Of a stretch of DNA of 9,646 nucleotides, positions 1-7,141 are shown piece after piece. Source of the DNA: Lachnospiraceae bacterium (GTDB lineage: Bacteria > Bacillota > Clostridia > Lachnospirales > Lachnospiraceae); assembly GCA_024684155.1 (NCBI GenBank), contig JAIKXK010000409.1, positions 1 through 9,646 on the forward strand, written 5' to 3'. Under the pieces are notes generated by a model. It was not told where the DNA came from, ran no database searches, and saw only the letters and a list, made by a program, of their open reading frames with translations. Position 1 is the stretch's first letter; each line of letters opens with the position of its first letter. The translations under genes and the position numbers were made by a program.

Positions 1-382
1 CCTTGCTCATCATCTTCTTTCTCCAAAGCATCATATAGAAAAAACTTACTATGCAGAGGTTTCTGGAATTATGACAGAAGAGGATGTTATGGCTTTTTCC
101 TCTGGTATGGAAATTGATGGAGGTGATATTTGCCTCCCTGCCAAGTTGAATGTTCTGTCAACAATAAAGGATACTCCGGATAATCGAGGATTATCAAAAA
201 TTGAGATCACCATTTGCGAAGGGAAATATCATCAGATTAAGCGCATGTGCCTGTGTCGCGGTCATGAGGTTTTATTCCTAAAACGCCTATCTATGGGACC
301 TTTAAAATTAGACAAAGACCTGGCGCCAGGATTATATCGTCCTTTAACTTCCGAAGAAATCCAATGCTTGTTAGAATGTTAA
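1..382 (+). CDS. rsuA: 16S rRNA pseudouridine synthase, RsuA family, C-terminal part (5' end outside window)
   Basis: The reading frame is open from base 2 and encodes about 126 residues before a TAA stop, so the gene starts upstream of the window; an internal ATG at 71 is not its start. Visible hallmarks of the RsuA/RluB/E/F pseudouridine synthases are SPKHHIEKTYYAEV near the left edge, the GKYHQIKRM segment (about base 221-247), and the C-terminal pattern LKRLSMGPLKLD...LAPGLYRPLT. The G-x-x-L-PA segment after the KTY motif resembles RsuA, which makes pseudouridine 516 in 16S rRNA, more than RluB, but RluE/RluF cannot be excluded. The S4 domain and the catalytic Asp (GRLD motif) would lie before the window and cannot be checked. 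It converges on serS, with a shared hairpin terminator between them. Confidence 0.88.
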   Translation, partial: LAHHLLSPKHHIEKTYYAEVSGIMTEEDVMAFSSGMEIDGGDICLPAKLNVLSTIKDTPDNRGLSKIEITICEGKYHQIKRMCLCRGHEVLFLKRLSMGPLKLDKDLAPGLYRPLTSEEIQCLLEC

Positions 383-428
383 TCTTCCTTTTATCAAATT
401 AGTATAAATCGTTTCTTTCCTACAATTC

Positions 429-476
429 AAAAAGAGCACTGCCATAAGATAACTCTTATATCACAGTGCTCTTTTT
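429..476. terminator. Bidirectional intrinsic terminator between convergent rsuA and serS
   Basis: A perfect 13-bp inverted repeat, AAAAAGAGCACTG (429-441) and its complement (464-476), encloses a second small stem, ATAAGA (444-449) with TCTTAT (454-459) and a TAAC loop. The A-run at one foot and T-run at the other give a U-tract in either direction, so it can end both the + strand rsuA message and the minus strand message ending with serS, whose stop codon lies only 15 bases away. This is seen directly; termination is inferred. Confidence 0.92.
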
Positions 477-491
477 ATCTACGATTTTTGA

Positions 492-1781
492 TTAGTGCTT
501 TGGAACAAGTTTTTCCATTCCACCCATATAAGGCTGTAATGCCTTAGGTACATTTACAGAACCATCCGCATTTAAGTTGTTCTCTAAGAAAGCAATCAGC
601 ATTCTAGGAGGTGCAACTACTGTATTGTTTAAGGTATGAGCGAAGTATTTATTCTTGTCCTTATCTTTTACTTTAATACCAAGACGTCTTGCCTGAGCAT
701 CTCCAAGATTTGAACATGATCCAACTTCAAAGTATTTCTGCTGTCTTGGACTCCAAGCCTCAACATCACAACTCTTAACCTTAAGATCTGCCAGGTCTCC
801 TGAGCAGCACTCTAAGGTGCGTACAGGAATATCTAAGGAGCGGAATAAATCAACTGTATTCTGCCAAAGCTTGTCATACCAAACCTTTGAATCTTCCGGC
901 TTACATACAACAATCATTTCCTGCTTTTCAAACTGGTGAATTCTGTATACTCCACGTTCTTCTATGCCATGTGCACCTTTTTCCTTACGGAAGCAAGGTG
1001 AATAAGATGTTAAGGTATAAGGAAGATTTTCTTCGTCATTTAAAGTATCAATAAACTTACCAATCATAGAATGTTCTGAAGTACCAATCAAGTATAAATC
1101 CTCTCCCTCAATCTTGTACATCATAGCATCCATTTCATCAAAGGACATAACGCCGGTAACTACATTAGAACGAATCATAAATGGAGGTACGCAGTAGGTA
1201 AAGCCTCTATCAATCATAAAATCTCTTGCATAAGAGATAACTGCGGAATGAAGTCTGGCAATATCTCCCATTAAATAGTAAAATCCGTTTCCCGCAACCT
1301 TTCCAGCGGCATCTAAATCAATACCGTCAAAACGCTCCATAATGTCTGTATGATAAGGAACTTCAAAATCAGGAGTTACTGGTTCTCCATATTTTTCAAT
1401 CTCCACATTACAAGAGTCATCTTTTCCAATTGGTACAGAAGGATCAATAATATTAGGAATTACCATCATGCGCTTTTTGATTTCTTCATTCAACTCACTC
1501 TGGCGTGCTTCTAATTCTGCAAGACGATCTGCGTTTGCAGTAACCTGTGCTTTCACAGCCTCAGCTTCTTCCTTTTTGCCTTCCTTCATAAGCATACCAA
1601 TCTGCTTGGAAAGGGTGTTTCTCTTTGCACGAAGGTCATCACCTTCCTGCTGTACTGCACGAACTTCCTGGTCTAATTCAATTACCTCGTCCACCATAGG
1701 TAACTTATGATCCTGGAATTTCTTTTTAATGTTTTCTTTTACAACATCCGGATTTTCTCTTAAAAATTTAATATCTAACAT
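492..1781 (-). CDS. serS: Seryl-tRNA synthetase (divergent active-site motifs)
   Basis: Class II aminoacyl-tRNA synthetase of 429 residues, the usual SerRS length, charging tRNA-Ser with serine in the cytoplasm. Residues about 28-105 form the charged N-terminal helical arm that contacts the long variable arm of tRNA-Ser. The catalytic core follows: motif 1 around VPPFMIRS (198-205), the serine-site segment GTSEHS (233-238), motif 2 FRKEKGAHGIEERGVYRIHQ (264-283), the SCSNLGDAQARR stretch (355-366) and motif 3 around PPRMLIAFLEN (391-401). Compared with the common bacterial pattern (TAEVP; FRSEAGS-G-D-RG; GLAVGRTL-AILEN), the motif 2 loop and motif 3 are clearly different, though the key Arg, Thr and Glu positions remain. 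The ATG start has GTGAGGAG at 1788-1795. It is the last gene of the unit, 34 bases after glyA, with no T-box leader in the gap, unlike serS in Bacillus. Confidence 0.95.
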   Translation of the reverse strand: MLDIKFLRENPDVVKENIKKKFQDHKLPMVDEVIELDQEVRAVQQEGDDLRAKRNTLSKQIGMLMKEGKKEEAEAVKAQVTANADRLAELEARQSELNEEIKKRMMVIPNIIDPSVPIGKDDSCNVEIEKYGEPVTPDFEVPYHTDIMERFDGIDLDAAGKVAGNGFYYLMGDIARLHSAVISYARDFMIDRGFTYCVPPFMIRSNVVTGVMSFDEMDAMMYKIEGEDLYLIGTSEHSMIGKFIDTLNDEENLPYTLTSYSPCFRKEKGAHGIEERGVYRIHQFEKQEMIVVCKPEDSKVWYDKLWQNTVDLFRSLDIPVRTLECCSGDLADLKVKSCDVEAWSPRQQKYFEVGSCSNLGDAQARRLGIKVKDKDKNKYFAHTLNNTVVAPPRMLIAFLENNLNADGSVNVPKALQPYMGGMEKLVPKH

Positions 1782-1815
1782 GAAAATCTCCTCACTTTAC
1801 TTTATTAAAAGTAGA

Positions 1816-3063
1816 TTAAAATTCTCCCTTAAGAGGGTATTTTGCAGTTAAAGAAGCTACAATTGCTCTAGCCTTTTCAACTCCTGCTTCCTGTTCTTTT
1901 ACAACAGTAGCAATTGCTTCTGCAACCTGATCAAAGTCCTGGGTGTTTAATCCTCGACTTGTTGCTGCAGGTGTTCCAAGACGAATTCCTGAAGTAACAA
2001 ATGGTGACTTAGGATCATTTGGAACCGTATTTTTATTTGCTGTAATATGAGCCTGATCTAACAATGCTTCGATTGCTTTTCCTGTAAGTTCATATGGAAC
2101 TAAATCCACAAGCATTAAATGGTTATCTGTACCACCGGATACAATCTTAATATCACGGTTCATAAGACCATTTGCAAGAGCCTGTGCATTATCTACAATA
2201 TTCTTTGCATAGGTCTTAAATTCAGGAGAAAGAGCTTCCTTAAAGCATACAGCTTTTGCAGCAATTACATGCATCAAAGGGCCACCCTGGATTCCTGGAA
2301 ATACAGCCTTATTAAAGTTGTATTTTTCATTTGCCTCATTGGTAGCTAAGATAAGTCCACCACGAGGTCCACGTAATGTTTTATGTGTTGTAGTTGTAAC
2401 AATATCGGCATAAGGAACAGGAGACATATGATATCCTGTTGCTACAAGACCAGCGATATGAGCCATATCTACCATAAGAACAGCTCCTACCATATCAGCA
2501 ATTTCTCTAAACTTCTTAAAATCAATTGCTCTTGCATAAGCACTTGCTCCTGCAATAATCATTTTAGGCTTGCACTCTTTTGCAATACGCTCTACTTCAT
2601 CATAATCAATAAATCCTTCATCATTTACACCGTAAGGCACAATGTTGAAGTACTTGCCTGAGAAGTTTACAGGACTTCCATGAGTTAAATGTCCGCCGTG
2701 GTCAAGGCTCATACCCATAATGGTATCTCCAGGTTCACAAACAGCAAACTGTACTGCCATATTTGCTTGTGCTCCAGAGTGAGGCTGAACATTGGCATAT
2801 TCAGCTCCAAATAACTCTTTTGCACGTTCTCTGGCTAATTCTTCTGCCACGTCTACAACTTCGCATCCGCCATAGTAACGCTTTCCCGGATATCCTTCTG
2901 CATACTTATTCGTAAGTACACTTCCCATAGCAGACATCACTGCAGGACTTACCCAGTTTTCAGAAGCGATAAGTTCAATATGTTCACTCTGACGAGCAAA
3001 CTCATCACAAATTACCTTTGCGATTTCAGGGTCAACATTTTTAATATCATCAATACTGTACAT
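1816..3063 (-). CDS. glyA: Serine hydroxymethyltransferase
   Basis: PLP enzyme that converts serine and tetrahydrofolate to glycine and 5,10-methylene-tetrahydrofolate, the main source of one-carbon units and of glycine. At 415 residues it matches the bacterial family length. Visible family signatures: IELIASENWVSP (29-40), the TNKYAEGYPGKRYYGG block (51-66), VQPHSGAQAN (92-101), VDMAHIAGLVATG (198-210) and the PLP-lysine motif TTTTHKTLRGPRGG (223-236), with K228 as the Schiff-base lysine. The C-terminal SGIRLGTPAAT segment is also typical. The start is ATG with AAGGAG at 3071-3076. It lies 36 bases after secDF and 34 before serS, so it is probably co-transcribed. No purine-box or riboswitch-like element fits in the short upstream gap. 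Confidence 0.97.
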   Translation of the reverse strand: MYSIDDIKNVDPEIAKVICDEFARQSEHIELIASENWVSPAVMSAMGSVLTNKYAEGYPGKRYYGGCEVVDVAEELARERAKELFGAEYANVQPHSGAQANMAVQFAVCEPGDTIMGMSLDHGGHLTHGSPVNFSGKYFNIVPYGVNDEGFIDYDEVERIAKECKPKMIIAGASAYARAIDFKKFREIADMVGAVLMVDMAHIAGLVATGYHMSPVPYADIVTTTTHKTLRGPRGGLILATNEANEKYNFNKAVFPGIQGGPLMHVIAAKAVCFKEALSPEFKTYAKNIVDNAQALANGLMNRDIKIVSGGTDNHLMLVDLVPYELTGKAIEALLDQAHITANKNTVPNDPKSPFVTSGIRLGTPAATSRGLNTQDFDQVAEAIATVVKEQEAGVEKARAIVASLTAKYPLKGEF

Positions 3064-3099
3064 CTTTTTTCTCCTTTTTCCTTTAAAGTTAAATGTAAA

Positions 3100-5436
3100 T
3101 TATACAATCAAGCCTTCGTTTTCTTTGGTTGCCTTTTCAGCCTTCTTTTTTGGCTTTTTCTTCTTTGTTTCATCCATCTTTGCTGCTTTAGAATTTGCTC
3201 TCATTAAGAACCAAAGCTCTGTTGCTAAGCAAATAGATGAATACGTACCTGTGATTACACCAACCAATAATGGAAGTGCGAATTCACGGATACTTGAAGT
3301 ACCTAAAATAAGAAGCATAAGTACCATGATTGCTGTAGTAAGCGATGTGGTAATTGATCTTGATAAGGTCTGTGAAATACTCTCATTAGCAATACGTACC
3401 AAAGACTCTTTGTCTTTTCTTGGTGCATTGAATAAGTTTTCACGGATTCTATCAAAGATAACAATGGTATCGTTAACGGAATAACCAATAACTGTAAGCA
3501 TACATGCGATAAATGGACTGCCTACTGAAATTCTAACCACTGCATATAGGGAAAGAACAATTAAAACATCATGGATTAACGCAATTACTGCGGAACCACC
3601 AAATCGTAAGTCCTTAAATCTAAACCAGATATACAATAGGATTAAAAGTGCTGCAACAAGTACGGCAATCAGTGACTGGCGTCTCATTTCTCCACCGATA
3701 GTAGAAGAAATATTCTCTGATGAAATAGAATCCTCTGTTACACCAAAGTTTTCTTCAAACATAGTATTTAGTGCTTCACGTTCTTCCAAATCAAGAGTAC
3801 GTGTCTTAAAGATAACTCCGTTTCCGTCATCTACCTTCTGAGTCTGAATATCGTTGTCTCCAGTAACCTCAGCTACTAAAGGAACGATTTCTGAATCAAT
3901 TTCTGCAATAGAGTACTCTTCTGCAAATGTAACTGTTGTAGAAGTTCCTCCTAAAAATTCCAAGCTGTAGTTTAGGGCATATCCATTTACACTATGGATT
4001 AACATGCTTCCAATACCTACTAAGATAATTGCTGCTGAAAGAACAAAGAATACAACCTTTTTCTTCATAAAGTCAAAAACCTTAACCTGTTTTGCTTTTC
4101 CGTAGAACTTCTCATTGCGAAGTCCAATTGCATAGAAGCTGTTTAAAATCCATCTTGTAATTACAAGAGCGGTAAACATTGATAAAATTACACCGATTGC
4201 TAAGGTAATAGCAAATCCCTTTACAGTACCAGAACCTAAAACTCCAAGTACTGCTGCTACAATTAAAGTAGTAATATTTCCATCTAAGATAGCAGATAAG
4301 GCTTTCTTAAATCCGGTATCAATTGCTGATTTTACTTCCTTACCAGTGGCAATTTCTTCACGGATACGAGCGAAGATAATAACGTTTGCATCCACGGCCA
4401 TACCAATAGAAAGGATAATACCTGCAATACCTGGAAGAGTTAAGGTAATATCATACAGGTAAAGGATTGCAAGCATAATGGTTGTATAAATACCAAGAGC
4501 TAGTGCTGCAGACAAGCCAGGAAGTAAGTACAATGCAATCATAAGAATCATAACGATTACAAGACCAATCAAACCTGCCTTGAAGGATGTTGCCAATGCA
4601 TCACTACCTAAGGTAGCACCAACGACTCTTGACTCTAATTCTGTTAAGGTTACGTTTAATCCACCGATACGGATGTAAGAAGCTAAGTTTTCAGCTTCTT
4701 CATAAGATGACATACCATTGATGACACAGTTACCATCTGTAATAGCTGCCTGTACAGTAGGTACAGATACAAAAGCTTCATCATAGTAAATACCAATGGA
4801 TTCCCCAGCTGCATAAGCTTCTGTAGTCGCAGTAGCAAAAGCTTCTGTTCCTTCCTCATTTAATGAGATAGAAACTACTGGATCCTGAGAACCTGTTGTA
4901 GAATCTGTTTCATACTGAGCAGATGCACTATCTACTTCAGAGCCGGTTAAGACAATATCTCCTGATTCCTGCAACTCTTCAATTGTATAATTCAACTGAT
5001 AAGCACCTGTGGTGCTGTCATATGAATAGTTTTCTTCACCTGCATCATTGGTTTGACGGATAAAGTACAAATTACCAGGAGATCCTAATTCTTCCAAAAG
5101 AGCATTTGCATCTTTTACACCAGGAACTTCTACTGTAATTCTGTCGTCACCAACAATATATACAGAGCCTTCTGTTGTTGAGTTTTCACCTAAATCTGAA
5201 TCAACACGCTGTTGTAACTTATAACGTGTATCCTCTAAATCTTCTGCAGTAAAATCACCTTCTGCCTGATAAGTGACACTAACACCGCCGGCCAAATCAA
5301 GACCAAGCTTTAGGCTGTTTTCACTACCTTCGCCAGTGGCTGTTACAATAGTTGTGGCATAGTATCCAAGACCGGCAATTAAACCGACTACAAGGATCAA
5401 ACTTAAAAACCCTTGCCACTTTTTCATACGTTTCAT
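3100..5436 (-). CDS. secDF: Protein translocase subunit SecDF (fused SecD-SecF)
   Basis: Membrane protein of 778 residues that uses the proton gradient to pull proteins out of the SecYEG channel after SecA action. The SecD half has a first membrane helix (about 8-30), the GLDLAGG motif (45-51), a large outer P1 domain rich in Thr/Glu (to about 280), and a helix bundle containing GMAVDANVIIFARIREE (345-361). The SecF half begins near 455 with a helix (460-480), SLEFLGGT (491-498), a second outer domain, and GYSVNDTIVIFDRIRE (651-666). D349 and N655/D656 correspond to the conserved membrane charges tied to proton movement. The fusion is full-length, as in Bacillus; many clostridia keep secD and secF apart. 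The C-terminus is a Lys-rich tail (about 750-772). Two ATGs lie three codons apart (5436 and 5427); I kept the first, but the second is also plausible. Confidence 0.96.
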   Translation of the reverse strand: MKRMKKWQGFLSLILVVGLIAGLGYYATTIVTATGEGSENSLKLGLDLAGGVSVTYQAEGDFTAEDLEDTRYKLQQRVDSDLGENSTTEGSVYIVGDDRITVEVPGVKDANALLEELGSPGNLYFIRQTNDAGEENYSYDSTTGAYQLNYTIEELQESGDIVLTGSEVDSASAQYETDSTTGSQDPVVSISLNEEGTEAFATATTEAYAAGESIGIYYDEAFVSVPTVQAAITDGNCVINGMSSYEEAENLASYIRIGGLNVTLTELESRVVGATLGSDALATSFKAGLIGLVIVMILMIALYLLPGLSAALALGIYTTIMLAILYLYDITLTLPGIAGIILSIGMAVDANVIIFARIREEIATGKEVKSAIDTGFKKALSAILDGNITTLIVAAVLGVLGSGTVKGFAITLAIGVILSMFTALVITRWILNSFYAIGLRNEKFYGKAKQVKVFDFMKKKVVFFVLSAAIILVGIGSMLIHSVNGYALNYSLEFLGGTSTTVTFAEEYSIAEIDSEIVPLVAEVTGDNDIQTQKVDDGNGVIFKTRTLDLEEREALNTMFEENFGVTEDSISSENISSTIGGEMRRQSLIAVLVAALLILLYIWFRFKDLRFGGSAVIALIHDVLIVLSLYAVVRISVGSPFIACMLTVIGYSVNDTIVIFDRIRENLFNAPRKDKESLVRIANESISQTLSRSITTSLTTAIMVLMLLILGTSSIREFALPLLVGVITGTYSSICLATELWFLMRANSKAAKMDETKKKKPKKKAEKATKENEGLIV

Positions 5437-5438
5437 TT

Positions 5439-5452
5439 CCTCTTTTTCTCCT
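5439..5452 (-). promoter_or_regulatory. Double Shine-Dalgarno region of secDF, overlapping the scfB-secDF junction
   Basis: On the minus strand AGGAG (5452-5448) is 11 bases before the ATG at 5436, and GAGG (5442-5439) is 11 bases before a second ATG at 5427 but only 2 before the first. Either start is therefore usable. The site lies within the 22-base gap after the scfB stop codon, which suggests ribosomes leaving scfB can restart on secDF. Confidence 0.6.
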
Positions 5453-5458
5453 ATCCTT

Positions 5459-6832
5459 TTATTCTTCGGCGCTTGCTTCTGCTGCCTTAATCATAATGGC
5501 ACATTCCACACGCTTTCTTTGAAGAGCACAGCCAACATCATAACAGCCACGTATGTCGCCTTCAAAGTGATATGCATTTGCTGCACATCCACCACTGCAG
5601 TAGTACTTTGCAAAACAGCTTCTGCACTTTTCTCTCGAGTAAACATTGCAACCTTTGAACTCTGTTTGAAGTTCTGTATTTTCAATACCCTTCCAAACAT
5701 CACCCATCTTAAATCCATCGTTTCCAACAAACTGATGGCAAGGATACAACTCGCCGGTTGGCGTTACCGCCATATATTCTGTACCTGATCCACAACCGCT
5801 TAAGCGTTTGTAAACACAAGGACCTCCTTCCAAATCAATCATAAAGTGGAAGAAGTTAAACTCCTTGTCGGTACCATGACGATTGACCATTTCCTTTGCC
5901 AATGCGTCATATTCTTCAAACAGCTTTGGTAGATCTTCTTCACGAAGTGCATAGTCTTCGTTTTCCGGTGCTACTACCGGCTCTACAGAAATCTGTTTAA
6001 ATCCAAGATCCGCAAGATGTAAAACATCCTTTGAGAAATCCAAGTTGTTTCTGGTAAAGGTTCCTCTGGCATAATACTTGTCTTGTCCCCGACTATCAGC
6101 AAACTTTTGGAACTTTGGAGTAATAATATCGTAGCTTCCATCTCCTCTTTGGAACGGACGCATCAAATCGTGAATTTCTTTACGACCATCAATACTTAAA
6201 ACAACATTTCCCATTTCCTTGTTACAAAATTCCATGACTTCGTCGTTTAAAAGCACACCATTGGTAGTTAAGGTAAATCGGAAGTTTTTGTCATATTCCT
6301 TTTCTAAGGAACGACCATACTTCACCAAATCCTTTACAACCTGCCAGTTTAAAAGTGGTTCTCCTCCAAAGAAATCCACCTCTAAATTTCTTCTGCTTCC
6401 TGAATTATTAACCAGAAAATCCAAGGCCTGTTTTCCAACTTCATAAGGCATAAGTTCTGCCTTCTTACCATGATAAAGACCTTCTTCTGCAAAACAATAC
6501 TTGCAGGAAAGATTACAATCATGGGCAATATGTAAACAAAGGGCTTTTACTACGGTAGGACGTTTTGTGTAATCAATGACTCTGTCCTCATAAATATCTT
6601 TTGTAAAAAGCTCCTCGTTCTTTTCTAACTCTGCTACCTCATCATAAGCCTCAGAAATATCTTCGGCACTTACCCCCGAATTGGCAGCTGACAATTTCGC
6701 TACAATCTCCTCTTTTGATAAGGATTCATAGTCCGCAATAATGTCATAGGTAATCTCATCCACTACGTGAATGGCTCCACTATTTACGTCTAATACTATA
6801 TTGAATCCATTGTTTTTATACTGATGTATCAA
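5459..6832 (-). CDS. scfB: SCIFF peptide radical SAM/SPASM maturase (ranthipeptide thioether synthase)
   Basis: Radical SAM enzyme of 457 residues expected to install a thioether in the ScfA peptide encoded just upstream. The N-terminal ~80 residues (IHQYKNNGFNIVLDVNSG onward) match the peptide-binding RRE-like start of SCIFF maturases. The SAM-cleaving cluster motif is C106-x3-C110-x2-C113 (CNLSCKYC), followed by FFGGEP (154-159) and TTNG (189-192). A SPASM region carries C347-x12-G-x4-C365, then C403-x2-C406-x5-C412-x3-C416 and further cysteines at 339, 395, 430, 435 and 444, enough for two auxiliary 4Fe-4S clusters. I chose the TTG at 6832 because it gives the family's usual N-terminus and has AAAGGAA 9 bases upstream. 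The longer frame from a TTG at 6874 would add 14 unrelated residues and start right beside a hairpin. It belongs to the family of CteB, which acts on the CteA peptide. Confidence 0.95.
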   Translation of the reverse strand: MIHQYKNNGFNIVLDVNSGAIHVVDEITYDIIADYESLSKEEIVAKLSAANSGVSAEDISEAYDEVAELEKNEELFTKDIYEDRVIDYTKRPTVVKALCLHIAHDCNLSCKYCFAEEGLYHGKKAELMPYEVGKQALDFLVNNSGSRRNLEVDFFGGEPLLNWQVVKDLVKYGRSLEKEYDKNFRFTLTTNGVLLNDEVMEFCNKEMGNVVLSIDGRKEIHDLMRPFQRGDGSYDIITPKFQKFADSRGQDKYYARGTFTRNNLDFSKDVLHLADLGFKQISVEPVVAPENEDYALREEDLPKLFEEYDALAKEMVNRHGTDKEFNFFHFMIDLEGGPCVYKRLSGCGSGTEYMAVTPTGELYPCHQFVGNDGFKMGDVWKGIENTELQTEFKGCNVYSREKCRSCFAKYYCSGGCAANAYHFEGDIRGCYDVGCALQRKRVECAIMIKAAEASAEE

Positions 6833-6841
6833 AGCAATAAA

Positions 6842-6848
6842 TTCCTTT
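6842..6848 (-). promoter_or_regulatory. Ribosome binding site that decides the TTG start of scfB
   Basis: AAAGGAA on the minus strand sits 9 bases before the TTG at 6832-6830. No ATG or GTG occurs at the expected N-terminus in this frame. The site lies downstream of the hairpin at 6877-6900, so scfB is translated only from transcripts that pass it. Confidence 0.7.
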
Positions 6849-6876
6849 CTAAAAACTCTTAAATAAACGCACAAAC

Positions 6877-6900
6877 GACCGAGCCCAATAAAGCTCGGTC
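6877..6900 (-). terminator. Hairpin between scfA and scfB, probable partial terminator (attenuator)
   Basis: A perfect 8-bp GC-rich inverted repeat, GACCGAGC (6877-6884) and GCTCGGTC (6893-6900), has an 8-base loop. On the minus strand it is followed by a broken T-rich stretch (GTTTGTGCGTTTATTT) rather than a clean U-tract, so it looks like a leaky terminator. It starts 30 bases after the scfA stop. I see no promoter between it and scfB, so scfB and the genes after it likely depend on read-through, leaving precursor mRNA in excess. It may also protect the scfA 3' end. Confidence 0.7.
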
Positions 6901-6930
6901 TTTCTATGTACTATAAAATTTTAAACCAAA

Positions 6931-7074
6931 TTATCGATTGTTTTCACAGCTCTGGTTTCCTACTGTACAGCTTGTCTTGCATGCAGACTGGCAAGATGTC
7001 TGGCATTCACCACATCCACCTTTTTTAACTGTATTCTGTAATCTCTTTGTGTTTAATGTCTTAATATGTTTCAT
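6931..7074 (-). CDS. scfA: SCIFF ranthipeptide precursor (six-cysteine peptide)
   Basis: A 47-codon gene on the minus strand, short enough to be missed by size-limited gene finding. The leader begins MKHIKTLNTKRLQNTVKK and is followed by a Gly-Gly and a core whose six cysteines are at 21, 24, 28, 32, 36 and 43 (C-x2-C-x3-C-x3-C-x3-C-x6-C). This is the SCIFF family pattern of six cysteines in about forty-five residues. It ends with TAA. The start is ATG with a perfect AGGAGG at 7083-7088. The related CteA peptide receives a Cys32-to-Thr37 thioether, and this peptide has Cys and Thr at exactly those positions, so the same cross-link is expected. The maturase gene scfB follows after a hairpin. 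No dedicated protease or exporter is visible. The natural role of SCIFF peptides is not settled; a signalling role has been proposed for ranthipeptides in clostridia. Confidence 0.96.
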   Translation of the reverse strand: MKHIKTLNTKRLQNTVKKGGCGECQTSCQSACKTSCTVGNQSCENNR

Positions 7075-7112
7075 AAGATTATCCTCCTAACTTTTACTTA
7101 TACAATGCTGAA

Positions 7113-7141
7113 ATTATACCATAAATACTAGGGAATAGAAA
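7113..7141 (-). promoter_or_regulatory. Extended -10 sigma-A-type promoter for scfA
   Basis: On the minus strand a perfect TATAAT (7118-7113) is preceded by TGG, giving the extended -10 form TGnTATAAT. At 17 bases upstream the -35 position reads TTTCTA (7141-7136), matching only 3 of 6 consensus bases, which fits an extended -10 promoter. Transcription would begin near 7106, giving a leader of roughly 30 bases with AGGAGG. It starts just after the stop codon of the upstream kinase gene and probably drives scfA strongly, and scfB-secDF-glyA-serS by read-through. Confidence 0.75.

Larger units (their letters stand above)
429..7141 (-). other. Proposed transcription unit scfA-scfB-secDF-glyA-serS
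   Basis: Five minus-strand genes lie between one good promoter (7141-7113) and one strong terminator (476-429). Gaps are 98 bases (with a hairpin) after scfA, then 22, 36 and 34 bases, each with a Shine-Dalgarno site and no promoter that I could recognise. Linkage of scfA-scfB to secDF is, from what I recall, common in clostridia. The joint transcription of glyA and serS with it is inference from spacing alone. Confidence 0.6.

Noticed and set aside
1468..1710. 80-codon + strand open frame opposite the serS coiled-coil region
   Set aside because: It is a frame shadow of the low-complexity helical arm of SerRS, with Ser/Arg-rich composition and no family resemblance.
1798..1813. Small AT-only hairpin (TACTTT/AAAGTA) between glyA and serS
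   Set aside because: Six A/T-rich base pairs and no U-tract are too weak for a terminator, and the sequence next to it is simply the serS ribosome binding site.
1782..1815. Possible T-box leader before serS
   Set aside because: Only 34 bases separate serS from glyA, far too short for a T-box, and no such motif is present.
3120..3190. Lys-rich low-complexity run at the end of secDF as a possible frameshift artefact or separate element
   Set aside because: Charged, Lys-rich C-terminal tails are common in clostridial SecDF/SecF, and the frame continues to a normal stop, so it reads as an ordinary cytoplasmic tail.
5491..5730. 79-codon minus-strand frame inside scfB with several hydrophobic stretches
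   Set aside because: It is an alternative frame of the SPASM region; the scfB frame there carries the conserved cysteines and explains the sequence.
6833..6874. 14-residue N-terminal extension of ScfB from a TTG at 6874
   Set aside because: The extension does not resemble the family N-terminus, and the start would sit 3 bases from the hairpin without a ribosome binding site.
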